Source: Sequoia sempervirens (Eukaryota; Streptophyta; Pinopsida; Cupressales; Cupressaceae). From it: a stretch of DNA of 64,000 bases. The stretch spans positions 1 to 64,000 of the forward strand of contig VDFB02321272.1 in assembly GCA_007258455.2 (NCBI GenBank). Reading direction: 5' to 3'. The notes under the pieces are model-generated. The model had not been told where the DNA came from. It worked only from the letters and a program-made list of their open reading frames with translations, and searched no databases. The position numbers and the translations under genes were made by a program. Below, piece after piece: positions 38,711 to 50,093 of the stretch. Each line of letters opens with the position of its first letter. Positions within the stretch are counted from its first letter, which is position 1.

Positions 38711-38834
38711 GTAGAACTATGCGAATTCCTTGTTAATATAGGATTAAGGAAATCATGTATAGTAACATCGGCTAAAAATTAAAACGTTCTTATGTGCGAG
38801 CATTTAAGACGGATGGGGAAATTACTGTCAATTT

Positions 38835-38995
38835 AGTCAAAGTTTGCATAAGTTAAAGAGTTGTGGGATTGGGAGGTTCCTGGTTCAATCCTCGTTACTG
38901 TCAATCCAGAGGAGCCGCCTGTGGAATGTAGTGACAGGCTCTCCTTATTCTACACACTAAGCTTTGACTGGTGGCGGCAACGTCTATCTAGAACT
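38835..38995 (+). mobile_element. tRNA-derived SINE-like element
   Basis: A box-B promoter motif GGTTCAATCC is at 38882-38891. It is preceded by GTTGTGGGATTGGGAGGTTCC, which resembles the anticodon-side half of a tRNA, and by a weak box A (TAGTCAAAGTTTG) near 38838. The following about 100 bp (GAGGAGCCGCCTGTGGAATG...) resembles a SINE body and ends near TCTATCTAGAAC. No clear target duplication or poly-A/T tail was found. A degraded tRNA pseudogene is the alternative. Confidence 0.5.
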
Positions 38996-39494
38996 TTATA
39001 TGCACATTTGACCATATTTATTAAGTAATTGAAATTTAAAATGATATTATATTTAAAATTTTAATGATAAATAAATACAGTTTTATATTATATTTTAAAT
39101 TTTAATTAATTAATAGATATAGTGTTGGATATATAATATGTTTTTATTATATTAAAATTGGAAGGTTTAGTACCCATTACAAAGCAATCATCGAGGCAGA
39201 AAAGAGGAGGCTCCCGAAAAGAAAGACCTCTAAAAGCAAGACTCATGAGGAGTGAGGGAGGACAAGACCATTAACAACCAAAGCTTTTGACCGATTTGAT
39301 ATATAATATGCTAGGTGGGTCTTCTAAACATTGTTATCATTTTCATTGTCTATTAGTTATTCTTTGCATTCCACGTCTTGACTTTGATTGTGTTAATATT
39401 ATTAATAGAATGTTAAATATTTTAATTGTTACATTTTAATCCCACCCATCTCTATTAACCCAGACACAAGTGCAATAAAAGTTGAAATTGTTGT

Positions 39495-39700
39495 TAGTCG
39501 CCAAGTTTCATTTTTTTTTCACTAATAGAGAAGAGCTCTCCCTATCTAATGAACACATTTATGGCAGTCTAGGCTCTTGATGCCTATTCAAAATTTCTTT
39601 TGTCGCCAATGCAAAAGAGCTCTCCCTATCTAAAAGGAAATTGTGTCATGGAGGTGAACCTGTTTATGGCAGTTTAGGTTCTTTATGCTTATGAAAAGCC
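39495..39700. repeat. degenerate tandem duplication, about 85-105 bp
   Basis: AAGAGCTCTCCCTATCTAA occurs at 39531 and 39615. Each is followed by a TTTATGGCAGT(C/T)TAGG(C/T)TCTT segment and preceded by GTCGCCAA. Indels separate the copies. Confidence 0.65.
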
Positions 39701-40087
39701 TTTTACATTTCAAACACTATGATTGATTAACTATATTGAAGCTTAAAGTGACTATGTAACTATGTAGGTAGGGGAAGTAGACCATAGTGTCAACATTGCA
39801 ATGCTTGTTGATGTGCAATCCAACCCTACTTAAATTGAAGGAGTTTATATGTGTTTTTGTAGGGTTTTGTTATAGTGCTATTGTTTTCTTTGCAATTTCC
39901 TAATGTAAAACATCTAAACATTATCATAGTTTTCATTTAAATTGAATTAAAGTATATATTAACAATTCCAAAGATATTTTGTTAATAGATAAGACAAACA
40001 AAACAATGATATAATTGGGTAAACCCACAAAATTGGTTTACAATTCCATTGAGGAAGGAAAAATGCATTTTCAAATGGAAAACACTT

Positions 40088-40155
40088 TAGGGGGTTCGCT
40101 AGAACCAGGGGGTTCGAGCAAACCCCTTGGTTCACTAGAACCCCCCTTTTCCCCC
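40088..40155. repeat. GGTTC/GAACC nested palindrome
   Basis: GGGGGTTCGCTAGAACC, GGGGGTTCGAGCAAACCCC and GGTTCACTAGAACCCCCC follow one another, so several hairpins can form. It is far more GC-rich than its surroundings. Confidence 0.6.
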
Positions 40156-41040
40156 CTTCTCTCCCTTTGGCACCAAAAATCTCTAGAATTTTGCCCTTTG
40201 AAGCTCAAGTTGAGGATGAAAATGGAGGATACTTCATAGACCCAACTGGATGATGGTAGTCCTCAGAACGAGCTATCCAACGAATATAATTTTAATATGT
40301 TTTAGTTTTATTATGTATTTATTTATTTTAGTTTGATTAAACATAGGTTTTTCACTGAAAATTAAGCTCTCTTTCTGCATGTGAAAAATAGCAGATTATC
40401 AAAACAAAATTTGAAAAATATCAGTGCACTAGATATTGAAGTCCTTGATCCAACAAAATAAAATTGAATTTCGATACATACAAAAAAAGTTATGTTGTAT
40501 ACGGTCCGCCTATGTCTGAATTATAATTGGTTTGAATTTGAAACTTGATTAAGGAAAAAATATTCAATAAAACACAATGAAACCAAATGAAAGCGCTAGA
40601 TATCATAGTTACAAATCTAAATTTGAAAAAATTAGAATTTTATCCTTCATGGAAAAAAAGTAATGTTGTATACGGTGAGCATCACTCCTTAAAAATGAAG
40701 TTTACTGAAAAAAATAGTTTTCGAAGGAGATGGAAAAAGAAGCGCAATGTGATTCCAAAAATTTTGAAAAAAATATATTTAGAATCTACAGACAAAATGT
40801 CACAAATCACTAGTTTGCATCATCTTCAAATTCCTCATGGTTTAGCCGCTATAGGTGCCCGAAAGTGAAGATTTAGTTAGAAAAAATTAATTCAGTGTCC
40901 AATTTGGCCAAAAATTGTAAACTAGTATTGTGGGATCACCCAATTGTATGGCGGCTCTTATATGGAATGCAATATCATTTATAGATTTTAATTTCTTTGG
41001 ATATTTACTTTTTGCATTTTCATTAGCTCTAGAAATAACA

Positions 41041-41260
41041 TTTGGAGGAGTTTTTTTTGGATTTTGGAAAACAATGAAGGATGTATTGCATTTCATGTTC
41101 AACCAAGACCACTTTTTGCTCTTTTTTTAGCTCTAATGATTAGGATTTAGGGGAGGAATATTTATTTGGATTTTGGGAAGCAATTAAGGATGTATTTTAT
41201 TTCAATTCAACTTGTTAGGTTCAAGATTGCAATGCTTATGAACATTTAATCCCACCTTAC
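41041..41260. repeat. degenerate tandem duplication, about 109-bp period
   Basis: GGATTTTGGAAAACAATGAAGGATGTATT-like sequence at 41059 recurs at 41168 with several differences. Confidence 0.6.
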
Positions 41261-42214
41261 CTTATTTGAAGGAGTTTTTTTTGTAGGGATGTTTTTTTTT
41301 TTATTTGCAATGGCCTAATGTACTATATAAAACAATCATATTTTTCATAATTAGTTGCAATTTTTGGGTCAACTATGTTGTTATGTTAGTGATAGCATTC
41401 ATAACATTGCTTTAAAGTTGAAGGTGAGCCCTATTGAGAAACAAAGTGAAACTACTACAATAAAATATTCTTGAAAGTATATGCAAGTCTCAAATTAATT
41501 TCTTAATATTAGAGTGACATAAAAGATTGCCTAAAGATGCACTAGTTAGAATACAATCAACAAATCATAGTAACACAAGATTTATATAGAGAATCTCTTT
41601 AAGAAAAAATCTATTAGAGAAAAAGGACCTGTACATATTAATTATCAATGTACATGATACAATATCAAGACTCTACACTTTGCACTATGACAATATTTCA
41701 GCGTCATCTGTGTATCTATATATAATGATATCAAACTACTATCTCATACCTCCAATGTATAGGCAAAGAGAGTAAAAACAATAAATGGTTTTAACGAACA
41801 ATGGATACTAAAACCATGATATTATGCAACACACTCACCTTGGAGATAATATTATAATAAATTCAATCAATGAATTCACATGGATATCACATGGGCTCAA
41901 TCAATGGGTCCTCAAATAGAAAACATAATTAGAAAGACATATGTGATCCATAGCTCCTCAACAATTCACATCCCTAGATGTGTAGCACTATATTATGGAG
42001 AAGCCAACTTATGTGGGTCCCATCCATAATAACAAGATTCTATATTTCTCAATGGATGAAAATTCAGATTTATGTTACACTTTAAACCAACTTATCAACA
42101 CAAGTGAATTTAAATATTTCTATCTAAAAGTTATTTTTTATTAACATATGGTCTAGTTGAATTGATTCTATCTAAATTAAATATGAGACAAAATTTTCCC
42201 AACTAGATGTGTCC

Positions 42215-42215
<1 letters not shown>

Positions 42216-42260
<45 letters not shown>
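42216..42260. repeat. (TA)n microsatellite
   Basis: About 22 uninterrupted TA units. Confidence 0.95.
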
Positions 42261-42263
<3 letters not shown>

Positions 42264-43725
42264 TCACTTTGGGGCCAATTTTTTGAAAATAAAATTATTC
42301 AAAAAACTTTGCGCTTTCACAACTCCTACTCATGTAGATAGCATTTTCTAAGAAATCTAAAAGTACCATTTTGTAGAACTATAAGTGCAATTTCAAAAAT
42401 ATTAAATTTTAGTAGTTTAATTATTGCTTATATTTTATTTTTTTATTTTTATTAAAAGTAGGTCATCAACACCAAAATATAAGGTTGGTTGTCTTGTCAA
42501 AAAATATATTAAATTTTATTAAAAAATTAAAAAATATAATGCACTAAAGAAGAGATTCCATGTCAAGATGATATTTTTTTGTGTTTTTGGATAATTAGTT
42601 ATGACAAAAATTGATGTCTTTCGAAATAACTTTGTGTTTTTAGTATACACAAATTTTAGGATTTATTAAAAAATCTATTTATCAAAATGAAAAAAAATCT
42701 ATGCACTAAAATTTCAAGTTATAAATATAAATTAAAAAACTAAATGAAAAAGAAATTACTATATAAAGAGAGATGCTCAATTTAACCTCATTTTTTTTTA
42801 GCATTTTATCAACTAAAATTATAAGTTTTAAGAAACCTACATTTATTTTAAATTTAAATTTTATTTTTGTAAAAAAAATACACAAAAAAATTGCATTTCA
42901 TTAGTTTACATCATTTTAAAATTCAAAACATATATGTTACTTTCTAGTGTTCAAGTTAAAAGGTTAGATCAGTGTTGGTCATTTCATTTATAAAAGTGTG
43001 ACACATCTTTGAAGTTTCAATCCAATCCTAAAGCCTAGAATTAAATTTTTTTATTTAGTAAATCTAAAGTCAAATATAGTCACCATTGCAGTGCTCCATC
43101 CCATTTCATGAATGTATACTTAACAACTAATTCCAAGATTCTAGGACAATCTAAATTACAAATTATTTCTCTAATTACACCTTAGGCATCCTGGCACACC
43201 TTCTTAGAGAGTTGTGGATACATAAAATATTCATAGGATCTGTAAGGTTAATAGAACATAATTCCTAAAATTCTCACTTGAAATTATACATTGCAAATCC
43301 ATCCAAAAGAAAAATATGAATGAAATTAAGTATAATATCCAAGGCACATGGCCTTCTTATACCACTTGAGAGAACTTATTTGTAGTCACTAGCTTCATGA
43401 GGGAAGCTACAACATATTTTTGAGTGTCAACCCTTTATAGGGTTAGTGCAGGATCATGATGAGCCAAATAGGGCTCTTAAGTGGCAATGAAAATACAAAA
43501 AAGTAAACTTAAGCAACTTCACATAAGAATTTCAATAGGTTATTAACATAATTTAGAAAATATGTAGGAATATAATTTGTACTAAATTGAATGTAGTTTG
43601 TAGGCTATTATGCATTTTTTGGAAAAAAATAATTTTAATTGGTAAAAATTTGAAATTTCAATGCAGTAGTACTTCAAATTTTGAAAAAAAAAAATAGGTG
43701 TTTGTCTGGCTAACCTAAGTATGAG

Positions 43726-43729
<4 letters not shown>

Positions 43730-43772
<43 letters not shown>
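43730..43772. repeat. (AT)n microsatellite
   Basis: About 21 uninterrupted AT units. Confidence 0.95.
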
Positions 43773-43776
<4 letters not shown>

Positions 43777-44179
43777 ATCTTTCAATATAAGTAGAGGACA
43801 CATGCCTAGGTTTGACATATTTTTTTGTAGTCTTTTTGCAAGTAAATAATTACTTATGAATTCTTTAGTAGAAAATTTTAAAAATATTAAAAACCATTTG
43901 TCCAACCACCCTAACTTGGTCAGAAATTTATGATTTAACTATAGCTTGTGAAGCATAGTGAGTGATACATCTTTTAGATTCGAAAAATGTGTAACCTTTT
44001 AAAAGTTATAGATGTTTTTTTATCAACCTATCAATTAGGACTATACATAGTGCTTCTAAAAAATCAATAATAATTATGTATTAAATTTATAATAAAGCAT
44101 ATCTTATATTGGTAGAATGTCGGCAATTTACTGAATAAACCATTTTTATTTCATCAAATTCGGATAAAAAAAAGTTGTC

Positions 44180-46007
44180 AACATGAAGGGTGAAGTCCTA
44201 AAAGAGGATGAAACCTCTAAACACGTTGGGGCAGTTGAATTTTCAGGTTTGGCACTCCCAAGCGAAATACTAAAGCAATCCCGAAGCAAAATGGAGGGAA
44301 AAAATATGTGAAAAAATGGAGATTCATTTTTATGTCTTCAAAACGGATATTCATTTTTAAAAACAAATCAAATATCTTTTTTTTAGAAACGGGTACCCAT
44401 TTTTATGTTTTAAAACTAGATATCCTTTTTGAAAAATAAAATAGATATCCAGTTTTTAGAAATGGGTACCCATTTTTATGTAGATTCAAAATGGATTATC
44501 CGCTTTGAAAAACTAAAATAGATATCTATTTTTTAGAAATGGGTACCTGTTTTTATGTCTTCAAAATGGATATCCATTTTAAAAACAAAATGGATATCCA
44601 TTTTAAGCTTTTCAAAACGAATATTTGTTTTGAAAAATCGGTGATGAAACGAGTATTCGTTTTCAAAATCCCAAAAAGCCCTCTTCAGTAAAATGGGCAT
44701 AAATTTTATGTTTCTTATTAGAATTTTGATTTTTTATAGATGTTGGAAAGATGATTCAAAGATCTACACAATGGACTAGGTAGTATTTTTATATTATACA
44801 CAAAAAAAAATTATAATCATTTGACTTCATATTTCATGTTTGAAACATCAAAAACTCACTACTTTCACATATGAAGTCTCTTTTCATGATTTTTTTGTAA
44901 CAATCATCTCAAAATACTTGAAACATTAGAGAAGTTGCAATCAATAATGAAAAATTTATATTTTGTGTAGTAAGGAGATGAACAAATCTTCATAAATCAT
45001 CATATCTCTTTATCCCTTTATCTACCTCTTTATATTTCACTCTCTCTTCCCCTGAGCTCTAGACCTAAAAAGAGGAATGAGGGAGGGATGGAGTGAGAGG
45101 TAGGTAGAGATGAATGGATAGGGGAGATAGAGAGAAGTAGAGAGGTAGGGAGAAAGAGAGGTAGAAATAGAGAGGCAGGGTGGGAGGGATATATGGAGAG
45201 ATAGGTAGATAGAGAGGAATATATAGATGGGAGATAAAGAGAAGTAGAGATATAGACAGAGAGAGTTAAGGTGGGAGGGATAGAGGGAGAGGTAGGTAGA
45301 GAGATGGAGGATGACCGTATTACATCTCTCTCTGTCTTTACTTATCTTTATCTCCCATCTGCATCTTCCTCTTTGTTTACTTATCTCTCCCTATATCCAT
45401 CCCACCCTACCTCTTTATCTCTATCTCTCCCTTCCTCCCTCACTCTCTACTTCTCTCTACCTAACTCTCACTCCATCCCTCCCTCATTCCCCATCTCTCT
45501 CCCTTTATATGTCTCTCTATATCTCTCTTCACCCTCTCTCCTCTCTACCTCTCTCTCACCTTCCCTCTCCTACTCTCTATCTCCACTCACCCTCTCTCTC
45601 TACCTTTTCTCCCTCTCTCCCTCCCACTCTACCTCTATCATTACCTACCTCTCCCTTTCTACCTCCCTCCCTCCCCCATCTCTCTCTCCTTGTCTCTCTT
45701 CCTCCTCCTCCCTCTCCCTCTCTTTATACCTCTCTTCCCTTCCCTCTATACTTCTCCTTATCTCCCCTCACCCTCTCTCTCTACCTATCTCTCACTCTAC
45801 CCCTCCCACCTTACCTCTCTCTACCATCCCCTCTATACTTCTCTATATATCCCCTCACCCTTCCTCGCTCTACCTACCTCTCCCTCTATCCCTTTCACTT
45901 TACCCCTCTCTCTCTCTCTTTGTCTCTACTTCTCTTTATCTCCCATCTCCATCTTCCTCTCTTTCTACCTACCTCTACATATATCCCTCCCACCCTACCT
46001 ATCTATC
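44180..46007. repeat. left arm of a large inverted-repeat structure with GA/CT tracts
   Basis: 44180-44650 holds four to five copies of a roughly 95-bp unit around ATGGATATCCATTTT and GGGTACCCATTTTTATG. 44690-45012 (AAAATGGGCATAA...GATTCAAAGATCTACACAATG) is the inverted partner of 52590-52925. A GA-rich tract (45060-45310) and a CT-rich tract (45320-46007) follow. Long Ser/Leu/Tyr-rich frames at 45271-46084 are only translations of CTCTCTAC repeats. Confidence 0.8.
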
Positions 46008-47199
46008 TGATGCAGAGTAGGGGTATAAACAATCAAACATTGTCACTAATCACTCACAGGAACTATTTTCATTCTATCTACTAGGCCTTCCTTCACAAAC
46101 TGCCCTTAAGCCTTGTAGCCCTTCAAAACAACCTTTCTAACCATAATTATTTGTGAAGACTTGATAATAAAAGTGAAAAAATAGTTTTGAGTACCCTTTT
46201 GGCCATAATAGCACATATCTCAGAATGGGGTGTGGTTGTTTTGTACGGATTGGGGCAAAATTTGACTATCCTTCTTTCAATTAAGCCTAATAGGGCACTT
46301 GGGCTTGGAAACAACTAGGTTTTGGGCCTCAAAAGGTTTCTAGACTATTCACACACCTTCCAAACACTTCACATGATCCCAATAGACTATTCCTTTCTTA
46401 TAAACAACCCTACAATGTCATCTTCAACAAAACCCTCTAAGTCACTAGGGTTTTGACTGCAAAACATGACCAAACACAACACTTTGTTCCTTATTTATCC
46501 TCCTCACGTGTGAGTCCAACCTCTAGATCTTGTAGAACATTATAAAACCTTAACACAAAATTATATACAAAATTTCAGGGTCTTATCATGGAGGGAACTC
46601 AAGAAAATGCATTTTATTTGTTCACTAGAACCTTGGGTAGGCTTTCAGACTAGTTTCATTAAAATGATGATATCTTTTTACAAACTCAATGAAATTTGAT
46701 CACAAAAAAAAAACAATAAAGTTAAGAGTTCCCTCTACAATGTACAATCAAATTTCCATTTGTACAGAGCGTTAGAAATCTATACAATGTGACAAAAATT
46801 TGCAGAATGTAAGAAAATACAATTTTCCACATGTAAAGAGAGCTTCTCATTCACCAATTTTCATTCCAACCTCCTAAATCGAGGATACAAATATTATTTA
46901 AGGTTTTTCCACCAAGTTATAATTGTATCTAACCATATTTTGGTTAGTAGCTTAACAAACCACCTTTTTACATGTTTTTGAAAAAAGTTGCAAAAGTTGC
47001 CTGACAACTTTTGTGCAACTTTGACAACATTTGCATATTTGCATAACCTTGCACCTAGAGACTCAATAAGAACTCCAAAAAACTCAAAATGGCCTAATAA
47101 TAAATTATTACATGAAATTAATGCTCACATGACCAAAATCCAAAAATCTAAACAACATGACACTAAGGGTGCACCTGAACCAAGGGTGCCCCAGCACCA
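46008..47199 (-). repeat. 3' LTR of the gypsy derivative
   Basis: This 1192-bp repeat shares long runs with 50094-51282, such as GGGGTATAAACAATCAAACA and TTGGGCCTCAAAAGGTTTCT. The two copies are over 90% alike by eye. Confidence 0.92.
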
Positions 47200-47239
47200 T
47201 ACTCCCTAAAGGAGAAAAGAACTCTGGTTCTAGTTGAGT

Positions 47240-47420
47240 TAAGACCTGCAATAGTATAGCCATGTCTGACTATGTCATTCTCAGTCACCCAATTGGCATC
47301 CTCATGGGGCAGACCCTTCCACTTAACTAAATACTAAAAATAGCCTTTGTCCCTTATCCCCTTGAATTCCTTGGTGACTCTAGGACACACCCCAACTCTA
47401 GAGGTCTGCTTGATGGATGG
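47240..47420 (-). pseudogene. chromodomain remnant of the gypsy derivative
   Basis: The minus strand reads YLVKWKGLPHEDANWVTEND, a clear chromodomain, with a TAG (47334-47336) just before it where glutamine or a similar residue is expected. It lies about 40-220 bp from the LTR, the normal place for the end of pol. The preceding frame contains LELGCVLESP, like the sequence that opens chromodomains in this lineage. Confidence 0.85.
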
Positions 47421-47429
47421 TCTTGGACA

Positions 47430-48270
47430 AACTCATCACTTGCAAATGTTTGGGAACTTGTATCATGACCTACAAAAATATCCACTTGGAAAGAGTACAA
47501 ATCAAAAACTAAATCTACAACCTTCAAATCAATTGCTCCTTTGCTCACAATTTCCCTTTGCTTGCATCTGTAACCGCTGACTTGTAACCGATCCCTTTCT
47601 GCTTGATAGATTGCATGCATTTCAATAGTACCTTTTTCTCCTTCAATGTATTATTAAATTTTGACCTTAGGTTTCTCACACCTCAAGTTTGCAATCTCAA
47701 CAAGAGCATTTTGTCTTCTCTCTTTATCTCCAACCATTAGGACTTCAAACATAGTTGCTTGATCAGTTTTACTATTCTCTTCTACGGGAAGTAAATCATA
47801 TTTAACCTCCAATATCCCCTTATGTAATGCCTACAATGAATGTGTGTATTCTTCACCCCCAATGGAAAAGATAAAAGATTGAGTTCTACTTGTATTTTCA
47901 ACACCATCAATGCTCAGATTTGGAAGGGGTTTGGACTAAGAATCCACAATGCAATCTATATCATCCAAATATGCAATGTGTAATGTTTCTCTCTCCTTTG
48001 GATATGCATAATTAGTGGCCTTTTCCTTGTCTTGGTTCACATTAGTTGGAAAAAAAAAAATGGAACCTCTACTTTGGAATTGAGCCCATGAAACTCATCC
48101 TGTATTGGATTATATTCATCAACCTACAATGCAAAGATAATTGGGGTTGCATCCTCACATTCGAACTTCCAATTCTTAGTACCTTCAATGACATGGAAAG
48201 GTTTATCTTCCCATTCTAGCAACCCTACATGAGGACTAGTACCTCTCCTTGGAATGTCATCTATTATCAG
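47430..48270 (-). pseudogene. unidentified extra reading frame in place of RT-integrase
   Basis: After a normal gypsy protease-RT linker (about 48290), the frame continues into protein-like sequence I do not recognise: NWKFECEDATPIIFAL, then after TAG 48124 YNPIQDEFHGLNSKVEV. A frameshift in a T-run near 48050 leads to TNYAYPKERETLHIAYLDDI, SFIFSIGGEEYTHSL, LEVKYDLLPVEENSKTDQAT and MHAIYQAERDRLQVSGYRCK. Stops inside are TAG (47936, 47831) and TAATAA near 47650. About 270 codons show balanced amino-acid use, unlike random AT-rich DNA. LDDI superficially resembles an RT motif, but the surroundings do not. It may be a captured host gene fragment or a domain specific to this family. Confidence 0.6.
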
Positions 48271-48800
48271 ATTAACATGCTCCTTCAACAAATTTTGAAC
48301 CTCCAATGGTAACTGATCAACCCTAGTTATTATCATAATAGTCTGAGGTCTATTCATGCTTGCAAAGCCTTTGTCTTCCTTTTCTATGATTTGTACAAAC
48401 TCCTTTTCACTCACCAACATAACACTAGAACCCATTTGTGATTCTTGACTTTCCTCTTTTAATGGTGTAAGGGTGTATGAAACTCCATCTTTCTCTATGA
48501 CATATGTGTTTTTCCTACCATCATGCTTGTCATTCCTATCATATTTCCAAGGTCTACTCAAAAGAAAATTACAAACATCCATTGGAACTATTTCACACAA
48601 GACTTTATCCTTATATCCCCCTATGTGAAAATCTACCCAACGTTGTTCATTCACTAGTACTTGTTTCCCTTTGTTTAACCAAGACACCTTGTAGGGAGTG
48701 GCATGAGGTAACCTTTGTAATTTCAACTTATCTACCATTTCAAGAGAAACCAAATTGTTAGTACTACGAGAATCAATAACAACCTTGTAACACTTACCTT
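48270..48800 (-). pseudogene. gypsy protease-like region of the derivative
   Basis: The frame 48124-48753 begins inside an aspartic protease (SLEMVDKLKLQRLPHATPYK). The active-site motif just upstream reads DSRST in place of DSGST, so the catalytic glycine is changed to arginine. LLSRPWKYDRNDKHDGRKNT follows, where LLGRPW is usual. A linker (LLKEHVNLIIDDIP) matches the protease-RT junction of related elements. Confidence 0.85.
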
Positions 48801-48964
48801 GGCTTTTACATGTAGTCCTAAAGAGTGACTTTCTCTATGGTGGTTCCTTCTCCCTTTAATTAGAGTTCTTCTCATCAGCAAAAACTCTCCAATCTTTGGT
48901 TCTTCAACGTGTGGTGAAGAATGTACACTCTCAACATCATCTACACCTTATGCAATCTGATTTC

Positions 48965-49985
48965 TTATTTCACTTCCAAAAGAAGTAGGTGGTTGCTCCT
49001 CAGTACATTGTCATGCTTGGTGGCCTGCAAATTTGTTGCACTTATAGCACTTCCTAGTAAAGCCACCTGAACCTCCTCTAGCACAAAATTTTCCCCTAAA
49101 ATTTGATCTACCTCCTCTAAAACTTCCCCTTGAATTAGAAGTTTGTTCTTGAACTCTACTTGTCTCTCCTTGACTCTCATATGGTTGTCCTGAATCAGAA
49201 AACTACATCTTCCTCTAAAACTCCTTCCTCTACCCCTGCTTTGTTTTTCTTGTCTTCTCCTTAACTTATCTTTAGCCCTTATGGCCAATTGATATCACTC
49301 TTCCATTGTTCTTGGGTTTGTGAGACTTAGTTCATTTTGTAGGTTGTATCTCAACCCACTGATGTATCTTGCCACTTTTTCCACATCATCTTCTACATGG
49401 CTTGCCCTTATACTCAATTTATAGAACTCCTCTATATAGTCCTTCATATCCATATCTTTTTGCTTAAGGTTTTGAAGTCTTTTGTATAATTGAATGGCAT
49501 AGTCACTAGGTAGGAATTTTCCTTTGAGTTTGGAAACCATCCTATCCCAAGAAGTGATTTTGGATCTTCCCTTCTTCCTCCTCTAATCTTGCACATAGTC
49601 CCACCAAAGTAAGGCATGTCCCTTCAATTTTGTCTTGTCCAACTTCACTCTTTGTTCTTCTGGTACATTTTCATATTCAAAATAGTTGTCTAGTGCTCCT
49701 ATCCAATCTAGGAGTTCCTCACTATCCAGGTTTCCTCCATACACTAGTAGATCCATCTTTATTTTGGGAACTTCTCCTTTGATTTCCTTCAATAGCCTTT
49801 TTAGTTTCAAATCATCAAGATCCAACTCTTCTTGGGATTTTTCCTCCTCCCCTTCTTCTTCTTCTCGGTCACTCAAGTCTCCTGTGACCACTCCTCTTCT
49901 CTAAATTTTTTTGAATACAGTAAGCCTAGTTTCAAGGGTTTCTATCAACTCCCTCATTTGTCTCATCTCTTTTGCATGTTTCTAC
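48965..49985 (-). pseudogene. gag of the gypsy derivative
   Basis: 49583-49891 carries an acidic N-terminus and the gag core EELLDWIGALDNYFEYENVP. 49295-49540 continues with FLPSDYAIQLYKRLQNLKQK and DYIEEFYKLSIRASH. A zinc-knuckle remnant (CYKCNKFAGH) follows near 49020-49065. In-frame stops at 49982, 49901 and 49583 are all TAG, and 49295 is TGA. The organisation matches the chromovirus at 24191-30251, but the sequence is clearly a different family. Confidence 0.85.
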
Positions 49986-50078
49986 TTCAATTCATTCACC
50001 TCTCTAGCGATTGGATTCCCTTTTGGAGGAATCCTCATTTCTCTTCACTTCAACTTTTTCCTCTTCTGACCAACCTAT

Positions 50079-50090
50079 GCTCTGATACCA
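50079..50090 (-). promoter_or_regulatory. primer-binding site of the gypsy derivative
   Basis: Minus-strand TGGTATCAGAGC, three bases inside the 5' LTR. The tRNA-Met primer is shared with the other LTR elements here. Confidence 0.92.
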
Positions 50091-50093
50091 AAA

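Larger units (their letters stand above)
38996..44179. other. gene-free AT-rich DNA with small repeats
   Basis: No frame with a recognisable domain. It contains small tandem duplications, two TA microsatellites and a GGTTC-rich palindrome, all listed separately. The 40.4-40.7 kb part repeats GTTATGTTGTATACGGT and GTAATGTTGTATACGGT about 180 bp apart, another eroded duplication. Confidence 0.5.

Noticed and set aside
38835..38900. A functional tRNA gene
   Set aside because: Box B is good, but the acceptor stem and box A do not fold into a cloverleaf by eye. A SINE or pseudogene is more likely.
45271..46084. Three long plus-strand frames of 106-257 residues rich in Ser, Leu, Tyr and Pro
   Set aside because: They are translations of CTCTCTAC-type repeats. 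All three phases stay open because the tract lacks stop triplets.
47960..48000. LDDI in the unidentified frame as an RT catalytic motif
   Set aside because: The flanking residues do not resemble the RT palm, and none of the other RT blocks (fingers, SGY, PFGL) is present.
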